DNA of 10,670 nucleotides from an uncultured Treponema sp. (lineage in GTDB: Bacteria; Spirochaetota; Spirochaetia; Treponematales; Treponemataceae): the NCBI GenBank assembly GCA_937885175.1, contig CAKZZO010000066.1, forward strand, positions 1 through 10,670. Reading direction: 5' to 3'. Under the pieces are notes generated by a model. That model searched no databases and was not told the origin of the DNA. It saw nothing but the letters and a program-made list of their open reading frames with translations. Shown one piece after another: positions 6,431-10,670 of this stretch. Position 1 is the first letter of the stretch; each line of letters starts with the position of its first letter. The position numbers and the translations under genes were made by a program.

Positions 6431-7147
6431 TTATTTGGCATCTGATTTCTTATTGCTGCTTGATGTACTTGAGGAAATCAGTTTTTTGGACAGTTCCTTT
6501 GCACGATTTCGTACAGAAGGAACATAGTTGTAGTTTGCGGCAATTTTATTTACGGACTGGAGCATAGCACCCTTGTCCTCAACCTTATCCACGAGTTTTT
6601 CATAGGCAATGATAATCTCAAGGGCCAGTGAACTGGTAGGGTTCACATACAGGTTTTTCTGGCTGACCCAGTTAATCGTATCAACAACATCATCGCCATC
6701 GTTCAGCCCAACTTCACCCAATGCACGGATAGCCGAGGTAACAACCATAGGCTCATTGTCAGCAAGAGCAATCTTCTTGAGCGTGGTCTTTGATTCTTCA
6801 GTGGGAACTTTTGCAAGCAAGTCGCAAGCCTGCGCACGCACCTGCGGATAATTGTTCACCAGGCGACCATTAGTACGGGACTGCGTGGTAATGCCTTCGC
6901 CAGCAAGAGAGTCCAGCGCAACCATCATATCGGGAGAAGTACGGCCATCATTAATAGCGGCCTCCAGATACTGCAACGCAACAAGTTTGTTATCAAGTTC
7001 TTCGGAAGTTGCCAGTTCTGTAATGACAATATCCTCAACACTGCTCAGATATTCACTTTCTACCGTCTTTTCAGACTGCTGGCCATAAGCCTGTACCGCC
7101 AAAATACCTGCAAGCAGAGCAACTGCAACTTTTTTGCAAACCTTCAT
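6431..7147 (-). CDS. Exported HEAT-repeat-like protein, function unknown
   Basis: I do not recognise a named family. The 238-residue product starts with a signal peptide: K2/K5/K6, hydrophobic core V7-V18, then A-V-Q-A-Y-G-Q-Q with probable signal peptidase I cleavage near residues 20-22. The mature part is helical. Residues 101-147 (PQVRAQACDLLAKV... and ...VVTSAIRALGEVG) look like two HEAT/Armadillo-type helical pairs. A third weaker pair may span 52-82. The C-terminus (225-238) is a Ser/Lys-rich low-complexity tail. HEAT proteins usually act as protein-binding scaffolds; a periplasmic role is inferred only from the signal. The frame extends upstream to 7186, but the ATG at 7147 has AGGAGG 8 bases before it and a promoter above. 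It ends against the shared terminator. Confidence 0.85.
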   Translation of the reverse strand: MKVCKKVAVALLAGILAVQAYGQQSEKTVESEYLSSVEDIVITELATSEELDNKLVALQYLEAAINDGRTSPDMMVALDSLAGEGITTQSRTNGRLVNNYPQVRAQACDLLAKVPTEESKTTLKKIALADNEPMVVTSAIRALGEVGLNDGDDVVDTINWVSQKNLYVNPTSSLALEIIIAYEKLVDKVEDKGAMLQSVNKIAANYNYVPSVRNRAKELSKKLISSSTSSSNKKSDAK

Positions 7148-7193
7148 TAAAGATTCCTCCTGACTGCCAAAAAATAATCTCAGCAATCTCTCT

Positions 7194-7222
7194 ATTATAT
7201 AAAATTCAAACGCCTATTGCAA
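7194..7222 (-). promoter_or_regulatory. Promoter of the HEAT-like gene
   Basis: On the minus strand the -35 is TTGCAA (7217-7222) and the -10 is a consensus TATAAT (7194-7199), with a 17-bp spacer. The predicted start near 7187 gives a leader of about 40 nt containing the AGGAGG site (7156-7161). The -35 matches 4 of 6 consensus bases. Confidence 0.65.
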
Positions 7223-7241
7223 CTCATTGTTACCAGGCAGG

Positions 7242-7814
7242 CTATTCATTTTCAGGAATATGGAGTTTCCAGACATTGTTTATCTTATTGAAGTTATAAT
7301 ACACAATATCCACATCTTCCTGCACCTGAACAGCCTTTATATTTTTATCGGAGATATATCGGATTTCCGTTACTTCTTTTCCCCGTCTGGCCGGAACAAA
7401 AACGTGCTTAAAATAGTCTTCCAGCGTACGCAACTGCAATCCCCTGACCGGAAGTTTTTTTTGAGCCGCAGACAGATTGGGCTTTTTTGACCAGTAGGTC
7501 TTTGATTCCTCATCAAGATAGGTAAGCCATGCCTTGTAGTCATAATTCTTCATAACGACAGCAAGTTCCTTGATGATGGCAAGAATGGCATTCTTATCCT
7601 GAGTAAATGTATCCAGTGAAACACCAGTATCACCGATAGAACGCTCATATTCTTTTTCTTCTTCTGTTTTTTCTACAGGAGCAGCAACCTCCTGAACAAC
7701 AGGTTCCTCAACAACTGGCTCAGGGACCGCCTCAACTTTTGTACTGCCACAAGCAGTAAAGACAGCTGCAAGAAAAGCACATCCAAGAATCGTCATTGTT
7801 GTAGTTAATTTCAT
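7242..7814 (-). CDS. Putative spirochaetal lipoprotein, function unknown
   Basis: The 190-residue product opens with a lipoprotein signal: Lys2, a hydrophobic core to V18, then F19-T-A-C22, a relaxed lipobox of the kind allowed in spirochaetes, with Cys22 as the expected lipidated residue. A Pro/Val/Glu-rich linker (about 30-55) follows. A mixed alpha/beta domain then contains Y-D-Y-K-A-W-L-T-Y-L, a Lys-rich stretch and a C-terminal VDIVYYNFNKINNVWKLHIPENE, with some resemblance to NTF2-like folds; I cannot name the family. An in-frame ATG at 7829 is possible, but it would lie at about the predicted transcription start, so I prefer 7814. The gene ends 94 bp upstream of the HEAT-like gene, which has its own promoter. 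Confidence 0.82.
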   Translation of the reverse strand: MKLTTTMTILGCAFLAAVFTACGSTKVEAVPEPVVEEPVVQEVAAPVEKTEEEKEYERSIGDTGVSLDTFTQDKNAILAIIKELAVVMKNYDYKAWLTYLDEESKTYWSKKPNLSAAQKKLPVRGLQLRTLEDYFKHVFVPARRGKEVTEIRYISDKNIKAVQVQEDVDIVYYNFNKINNVWKLHIPENE

Positions 7815-7836
7815 AGTCTTCACACCCATGCCTCTT

Positions 7837-7865
7837 ATAATACAACACTTGCATTATTCCGTCAA
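7837..7865 (-). promoter_or_regulatory. Promoter of the lipoprotein gene
   Basis: On the minus strand the -35 TTGACG (7860-7865) and -10 TATTAT (7837-7842) have a 17-bp spacer, each matching 5 of 6 consensus bases. The predicted start is near 7830, leaving about 15 nt before the ATG at 7814. It is interleaved with the coaD promoter on the other strand. Confidence 0.7.
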
Positions 7866-7877
7866 ACCCATTATTAT
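7849..7877 (+). promoter_or_regulatory. Probable coaD promoter, interleaved with the divergent lipoprotein promoter
   Basis: The -10 TATTAT (7872-7877) is good. The -35 TTGCAT (7849-7854) at 17 bp is weak, sharing only TTG with consensus. The predicted start near 7884 is about 5 nt from the coaD ATG, so the mRNA would be almost leaderless, consistent with the lack of a Shine-Dalgarno there. Confidence 0.45.
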
Positions 7878-7888
7878 CAAAAACTGTA

Positions 7889-8374
7889 ATGACAACAGCA
7901 GTTTTCCCCGGGTCTTTTGATCCACCAACCTATGGACACCTGAATATAATCGAAAGGGCAAGCAAACTTTTTGACTCCATTGATGTCGTAATCGCCGTAA
8001 ACCATGAAAAACATTCGCTTTTTACAGCAGACGAAAGACTTCACTTTATAAAAGCGATGACAAAGAACTTTGCTAATGTTACCGTACACAAGTGGGAAGG
8101 ACTGGTAGTTAATTACGCAAAGGAAAACGGAGCAAACATCCTGCTAAGGGGCATCCGCAATGCAAATGACTTTTCCTACGAATTTGACCTGTCGCTGATG
8201 AATCATACGCTTAATGCTGAGATTGAAACACTTTTCATTCCAACCGAACAAAAGTATTCCATAATTAAATCAAGCGCAATAAAAGAACTGGCGATGTTTG
8301 GCGGAGACATTTCCGGCATGGTTCCCCCCGAAGTAGCCCAGGAAATGCGCAGAAAAATGGCAGAAAAAAGCTAA
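7889..8374 (+). CDS. coaD: Phosphopantetheine adenylyltransferase
   Basis: Adenylates 4'-phosphopantetheine with ATP to dephospho-CoA, the penultimate step of CoA synthesis, in the cytoplasm. The 161-residue product has the nucleotidyltransferase start AVFPGSFDPPTYGH with T14-Y-G-H17 of the (T/H)xGH motif, then LLRGIRNANDFSYEFDLSLMN (about 85-105), and near the C-terminus KSSAIKELAMFGGDISGMVPPEV. The last usually begins I-S-S-S; here the first Ser is Lys127. The start is fixed by the family N-terminus. No Shine-Dalgarno is visible (AACTGTA before ATG). The gene stands alone: the next gene, rpmF, has its own strong promoter. Confidence 0.95.
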   Translation: MTTAVFPGSFDPPTYGHLNIIERASKLFDSIDVVIAVNHEKHSLFTADERLHFIKAMTKNFANVTVHKWEGLVVNYAKENGANILLRGIRNANDFSYEFDLSLMNHTLNAEIETLFIPTEQKYSIIKSSAIKELAMFGGDISGMVPPEVAQEMRRKMAEKS

Positions 8375-8432
8375 GGGTGCGGGCAGTATTCTTGCAAAAT
8401 GACATTTTTTGTAATTTTGTTAAGATAAAACC

Positions 8433-8460
8433 TTGACAAAGCAAATATAAATGGTATAAT
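8433..8460 (+). promoter_or_regulatory. Strong sigma-70-type promoter of rpmF-acpP
   Basis: Both boxes are full consensus, TTGACA (8433-8438) and TATAAT (8455-8460), with a 16-bp spacer. Transcription would start about 8467, giving a 5' leader of about 70 nt. A second TTGACA (8464-8469) sits near the start site with a poorer TAGTAT (8488-8493) 18 bp on, so a tandem weaker promoter is possible. Confidence 0.85.
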
Positions 8461-8536
8461 GGATTGACATTCGGGTGGAAACTGTAGTAGTATAAATCCC
8501 GTTATTCAATTTTAAATTAAATAGTGAGGTTTATAT

Positions 8537-8725
8537 ATGGCAGTTCCTAGAGCGAAAACATCAAAAGCCCGTACACGCAGACGCCGCGGTGTAAACATGC
8601 ACCTGAAGGCTCCGCAGCTGGTTGAATGTAACAACTGTGGCAACCTTGTTCTGCAGCATCACGTGTGCCCCAAGTGCGGCTTTTACCGTGGACGTCAGGT
8701 AATCACTCCTGAAACAAATGCGTAA
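8537..8725 (+). CDS. rpmF: 50S ribosomal protein L32 (zinc-binding form)
   Basis: The 62-residue basic protein starts MAVPRAKTSKARTRRRR, the hallmark of L32. It carries two cysteine pairs, C31-x2-C34 and C44-x2-C47, forming a zinc ribbon (the C+ form; some bacteria also have a Cys-free paralogue used in zinc starvation). GAGG lies 7 bases before the ATG. It is followed 63 bp later by acpP, matching the common rpmF to fatty-acid gene linkage. The YceD/DUF177 gene often found just upstream is absent; a promoter occupies that place. Confidence 0.97.
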   Translation: MAVPRAKTSKARTRRRRGVNMHLKAPQLVECNNCGNLVLQHHVCPKCGFYRGRQVITPETNA

Positions 8726-8744
8726 CCGCACAAAAAAAAACAAT

Positions 8745-8758
8745 GTTTGGTTCCAAAC
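8745..8758. repeat. Short inverted repeat between rpmF and acpP
   Basis: GTTTGG (8745-8750) and CCAAAC (8753-8758) face each other across two bases, and GGTTTGGTAC recurs just downstream (8763-8772). It could be a small hairpin or a protein-binding site in the rpmF-acpP leader. It does not match the FapR operator consensus that I know. Confidence 0.4.
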
Positions 8759-8788
8759 AACAGGTTTGGTACGAATAGGAGACGAAAG

Positions 8789-9025
8789 ATGGACGAATTG
8801 TTTGTAAAAATCCAGAAGCTCATTGCTGAAAAACTGGAAATCGATGAGAGCAAGGTAACGATGGATGCTTCTTTCCGTGGCGACCTTGGTGCAGACAGCC
8901 TTGACACTTATGAATTGGTTTATGCAATCGAAGAAGAGCTGGGCGTAAGCATTCCTGATGAAAAGGCTAACGAATTTGAAACAGTTCGTGACGCATACAA
9001 CTTCATCAAGTCTGAACAGAAATAA
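8789..9025 (+). CDS. acpP: Acyl carrier protein
   Basis: This small acidic protein (78 residues) carries growing fatty-acyl chains on a phosphopantetheine arm, placed by holo-ACP synthase from CoA. The attachment motif is G34-A-D-S37-L-D, with Ser37 as the modified residue, followed by the recognition helix T-Y-E-L-V-Y-A-I-E-E-E. The frame is open back to 8747, but the ATG at 8789 has AGGAG 8 bases upstream and gives the standard length and N-terminus (MDELFVKIQKLIAEKL). It is most likely cotranscribed with rpmF and ends at the terminator at 9051. Confidence 0.96.
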   Translation: MDELFVKIQKLIAEKLEIDESKVTMDASFRGDLGADSLDTYELVYAIEEELGVSIPDEKANEFETVRDAYNFIKSEQK

Positions 9026-9050
9026 GTTTTTCTGAAACAGGCATCTCTTG

Positions 9051-9087
9051 AAAAAACACAGGCTCGGATTGCAGTCTGTGTTTTTTT
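9051..9087 (+). terminator. Intrinsic terminator after acpP
   Basis: AAAAAACACAG (9051-9061) pairs with CTGTGTTTTTT (9076-9086), and the stem can extend three pairs inward (GCT/AGT with one wobble). A T-rich run follows. It ends the rpmF-acpP transcript 31 bp before the rnc start, so rnc depends on read-through or on an unseen weak promoter. Confidence 0.88.
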
Positions 9088-9117
9088 CTTTTATTGCTAC
9101 AGGTATTGGAACTTTTT

Positions 9118-9852
9118 ATGAAAAAATTTTTCCAAAAGACATATCTTTTGCCGGAACGAAAAAAGGAACTGCTTCAATTCTGCAAAAACCTTTCAATTCA
9201 TTTTAAGGACATGACATTGCTTGACCTTGCCTTTCATCATCGTTCCTATTCTAACGAAAACACCGAGCACAAGCACGTGAACAATGAACGCCTTGAATTT
9301 TTGGGCGACAGCGTTTTGGGCATGGCAACGGCAACCTTTCTCTACGAAGACATGATGGATAACCCAGAAGGTGATTTGGCACGAATAAAAAGCGTTGTCG
9401 TCAGCGAGCAGACACTGGCTCCCATCGCACTGCATATAGGCATTGACCGCATGTTGGTTATGGGGAAGGGGGAGGAAAAAAGCGGCGGACGACAGAAAAA
9501 AGCAATTTTGGCTGATGCTGTTGAGGCCGTTATTGGAGCCTACTATCTGGACAGCGGTTACGAGGCCGCTGAAAAACTGGTGCTTTCATTCATCGTGCCT
9601 GAAATCAGAAAAGTTCAGCAGGACAAAGGCACAAAAGACTACAAAACATTACTGCAGGAATATTATCAAAAAAGATACAAAGCCTGTCCTGTCTACGAAC
9701 TGGTTAGGAAAACAGGCCCCGACCATGACCAGACATTTTGGGTAAGCGTGCATCTGGGAAAGACCACCTATGGACCCGAACAGGGAAAAAATAAAAAGGA
9801 AGCAGAGCAGAATGCCGCAAAACTGGCATACGAGACAGCGGCTAAAGCATAA
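9118..9852 (+). CDS. rnc: Ribonuclease III
   Basis: A double-strand-specific endoribonuclease that processes rRNA precursors and structured mRNAs. The 244-residue product has the RNase III signature N56-E57-R-L-E60-F-L-G-D64-S and the second metal-binding set A-D133-A-V-E136 (equivalents of E. coli E38/E41/D45 and D114/E117), so the catalytic residues are complete. A dsRNA-binding domain follows (about 170-244: DYKTLLQEYYQKR... to ...KNKKEAEQNAAKLAYETA). The ATG at 9118 is preferred, with GGA 7 bases upstream; a TTG at 9094 would add 8 residues. rnc following acpP is a common order. Bases 9729-9783, in the dsRBD, recur exactly at 10616-10670, beyond the toxin-antitoxin genes. The gene here appears intact. 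Confidence 0.96.
   Translation: MKKFFQKTYLLPERKKELLQFCKNLSIHFKDMTLLDLAFHHRSYSNENTEHKHVNNERLEFLGDSVLGMATATFLYEDMMDNPEGDLARIKSVVVSEQTLAPIALHIGIDRMLVMGKGEEKSGGRQKKAILADAVEAVIGAYYLDSGYEAAEKLVLSFIVPEIRKVQQDKGTKDYKTLLQEYYQKRYKACPVYELVRKTGPDHDQTFWVSVHLGKTTYGPEQGKNKKEAEQNAAKLAYETAAKA
9729..9783 (+). repeat. 55-bp direct repeat, copy inside rnc
   Basis: This stretch of the rnc dsRBD (coding for Q-T-F-W-V-S-V-H-L-G-K-T-T-Y-G-P-E-Q and the preceding base) is identical to the last 55 bases of the window. The bases immediately upstream differ between the copies. The two copies bracket the rnc stop, a terminator, the TA operon and a second terminator. Confidence 0.97.
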
Positions 9853-9900
9853 ACCAGCGAAACTGTAATGGCTAATTCCCAGCTATATAAATAGGATTTT

Positions 9901-9928
9901 GACCGCTCTTTCGGGCGGTCTTTTTTTT
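9901..9928 (+). terminator. Intrinsic terminator after rnc
   Basis: The stem GACCGCTC/GGGCGGTC (9901-9920; one T-G wobble, loop TTTC) is followed by eight T. It is closely similar to the terminator after the antitoxin gene at 10570: the left arm and T-run are shared and the loop differs. Confidence 0.9.
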
Positions 9929-9937
9929 GCCTCTTTG

Positions 9938-9966
9938 TTGACAATCTGTAAACTATAGTTTACAAT
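9938..9966 (+). promoter_or_regulatory. Promoter of the toxin-antitoxin operon
   Basis: The -35 is consensus TTGACA (9938-9943) and the -10 is TACAAT (9961-9966), with a 17-bp spacer. Only 6 bases separate the -10 from the toxin ATG at 9973, so transcription should begin at or within a base or two of the start codon. No Shine-Dalgarno can precede it. Confidence 0.82.
9947..9964. promoter_or_regulatory. Perfect 18-bp palindromic operator, probable antitoxin binding site
   Basis: TGTAAACTATAGTTTACA is its own reverse complement over all 18 bases. It fills most of the promoter spacer and the first four bases of the -10 box, so bound protein would block RNA polymerase. Type II antitoxins with a helix-turn-helix, and the complexes they form with their toxin, typically repress their own operon at such sites. 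The assignment to this antitoxin is inference from position. Confidence 0.8.
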
Positions 9967-9972
9967 ATAAGT

Positions 9973-10266
9973 ATGAGATATGAGGTAAGGCAGACAGGTA
10001 TTTTCAAGCATTGGTTGCTGAAACTCAAAGACAATGTTGCTAAGGTTGCCATAGCAAGGCGAATTGAAAGGCTGAGAAATGGCAATATCGGGGATTCAAA
10101 GTCAGTTGGCGGCGGAGTTTTTGAGCTGAGGATTGATGTCGGCAAGGGCTACCGTGTCTACTTTACGAATACAGATAATAAGATTGTGATTCTGCTCGTT
10201 GGCGGTGATAAGTCCACACAGAGCGAGGATATAAAGACTGCAAAAGAAATGGCGAAGGAGGTTTAA
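9973..10266 (+). CDS. Type II toxin, RelE/ParE superfamily (HigB-like 'addiction module killer protein')
   Basis: The 97-residue basic protein fits the phage-Gp49/HigB-like branch of the RelE/ParE superfamily. It has an N-terminal strand (RYEVRQTGIF), a helical pair with ARRIERLRNGNIGD (28-41), then VGGGVFELRID (45-55), the core strand G59-Y-R-V-Y-F64 and a C-terminal V77-G-G-D-K81 with an S-x-D-I-x-x-A-K tail. Relatives are ribosome-dependent mRNA interferases; activity here is inferred. The toxin precedes the antitoxin, as in higBA. Its ATG lies 6 bp after the -10 box with no ribosome binding site, suggesting leaderless and probably weak translation. The last codons contain the AAGGAGG that serves the antitoxin gene. 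Confidence 0.9.
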   Translation: MRYEVRQTGIFKHWLLKLKDNVAKVAIARRIERLRNGNIGDSKSVGGGVFELRIDVGKGYRVYFTNTDNKIVILLVGGDKSTQSEDIKTAKEMAKEV

Positions 10267-10267
10267 G

Positions 10268-10561
10268 ATGCTTGATACCACAGAATTTGATGTTGCTGAA
10301 TATCTTGATACGGAAGAACTCAGAAAAGGCTACCTTGAAGAAGTCGCCAAAGACGGAACGCAGGAGGAGCTTCTGAAAGCAATCAGCGATGTCGCAAGGG
10401 CAAGGGGAATGTCGAAGGTCGCCGAGGAATCAGGAATGTCACGGATGGGCTTGTACAAGGCACTTTCGCCTGACGGCAATCCTGCTTTCTCAACCGTATG
10501 GAACATTCTTCATTCTATCGGCTATACACTCATGCCCACGCCCATTGCAAAGACCGTATAA
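10268..10561 (+). CDS. Type II antitoxin, HigA-like helix-turn-helix protein ('addiction module antidote protein')
   Basis: The 97-residue partner starts 1 bp after the toxin stop, with AAGGAGG at good spacing inside the toxin 3' end. The N-terminus (FDVAEYLDTEELRKGYLEEV) is the usual toxin-binding part of this family. Residues 41-75 (DVARARGMSKVAEESGMSRMGLYKALSPDGNP) contain a Cro/C1-type helix-turn-helix with the family motif L-Y-K-A-L-S-x-D-G-N-P, followed by F-S-T-V-W-N-I-L-H-S-I-G-Y. It should neutralise the toxin and repress the operon at the 9947-9964 palindrome. The strong Shine-Dalgarno here, against none for the toxin, would favour antitoxin synthesis from the same mRNA. Confidence 0.92.
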   Translation: MLDTTEFDVAEYLDTEELRKGYLEEVAKDGTQEELLKAISDVARARGMSKVAEESGMSRMGLYKALSPDGNPAFSTVWNILHSIGYTLMPTPIAKTV

Positions 10562-10569
10562 AATGATTT

Positions 10570-10598
10570 GACCGCTCTTTTGTGCGGTCTTTTTTTTT
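10570..10598 (+). terminator. Intrinsic terminator after the toxin-antitoxin operon
   Basis: The stem GACCGC (10570-10575) / GCGGTC (10584-10589) has an 8-base loop and is followed by nine T. The left arm, the ATTT just upstream and the T-run are shared with the post-rnc terminator at 9901, so the TA operon sits between two related terminators. Confidence 0.9.
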
Positions 10599-10615
10599 AG
10601 AATTTTACTCCCATT

Positions 10616-10670
10616 CCAGACATTTTGGGTAAGCGTGCATCTGGGAAAGACCACCTATGGACCCGAACAG
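10616..10670 (+). repeat. 55-bp direct repeat of the rnc 3' region (rnc fragment, cut by window end)
   Basis: Every base from 10616 to the end of the window equals 9729-9783 of rnc. The fragment has no start codon and no upstream rnc sequence, so within the window it is a broken copy coding only part of the dsRBD. Whether it continues to a second rnc stop cannot be seen. It could be the displaced original 3' end of rnc after an insertion, the start of a tandem duplicate, or a contig-end overlap of an assembly graph. Confidence 0.93.

Noticed and set aside
8395..8419. Possible AT-rich hairpin after coaD (CAAAATGACA / TGTAATTTTG)
   Set aside because: The stem is nearly all A-T with a mismatch, and no T-tract follows. 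It is too weak to call a terminator.
9094..9117. TTG start for rnc, 8 codons upstream
   Set aside because: It lies within about 7 bp of the preceding terminator's T-run and adds residues not expected in the family. The ATG at 9118 is more natural.

Overview
The window looks like a chromosomal housekeeping segment from a host-associated or anaerobic spirochaete, most likely Treponema or a close relative. This is inferred from gene order and protein style. The run rpsB-tsf-frr-uppS-cdsA-dxr-rseP without pyrH between tsf and frr is, as I recall it, the treponemal arrangement, and it sits beside a spirochaete-style lipoprotein. No search was possible, so the genus is not proven.

Left two thirds (1-6264, minus strand). 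Read in the direction of transcription, the genes are maf, a 184-bp gap, rpsB (S2), tsf (EF-Ts), a 246-bp gap filled by a composite repeat, frr, uppS, cdsA, dxr and the first 96 codons of rseP, which runs off the left edge. From frr onward the genes abut or overlap by a few bases. The cluster couples translation (S2, EF-Ts, ribosome recycling) with isoprenoid precursor synthesis (Dxr), the undecaprenyl carrier (UppS), CDP-diacylglycerol for phospholipids (CdsA) and an envelope site-2 protease (RseP).

Middle (6282-7865). A plus-strand tRNA-Arg(CCG) has a clear promoter and shares a bidirectional terminator with a minus-strand gene for a secreted HEAT-like protein. Upstream of that gene is a minus-strand lipoprotein gene of unknown function. 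Divergent, interleaved promoters separate the lipoprotein gene from coaD.

Right (7889-9852, plus strand). coaD is followed by a strong promoter, then rpmF (zinc-binding L32), acpP, a terminator, rnc (RNase III) and another terminator. CoaD makes the dephospho-CoA precursor of CoA, whose phosphopantetheine arm is loaded onto AcpP.

Right edge (9930-10670). A type II toxin-antitoxin pair (RelE/ParE-superfamily toxin, then HigA-like antitoxin) has its own promoter. A perfect 18-bp palindrome covers the -10 box, and there is essentially no leader before the toxin ATG. Similar terminators flank the pair, and after the second one an exact 55-bp copy of the rnc dsRBD-coding region begins and runs to the last base of the window. 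The TA module is therefore bracketed by direct repeats of rnc sequence. This suggests a small insertion or duplication at the rnc 3' end, but the exact 55-base overlap at the window edge could also reflect an assembly-graph end.

The most interesting observations are the rnc/TA bracket and the composite hairpin repeat between tsf and frr, whose edge supplies the frr ribosome binding site. I did not find a wholly new multi-gene system.
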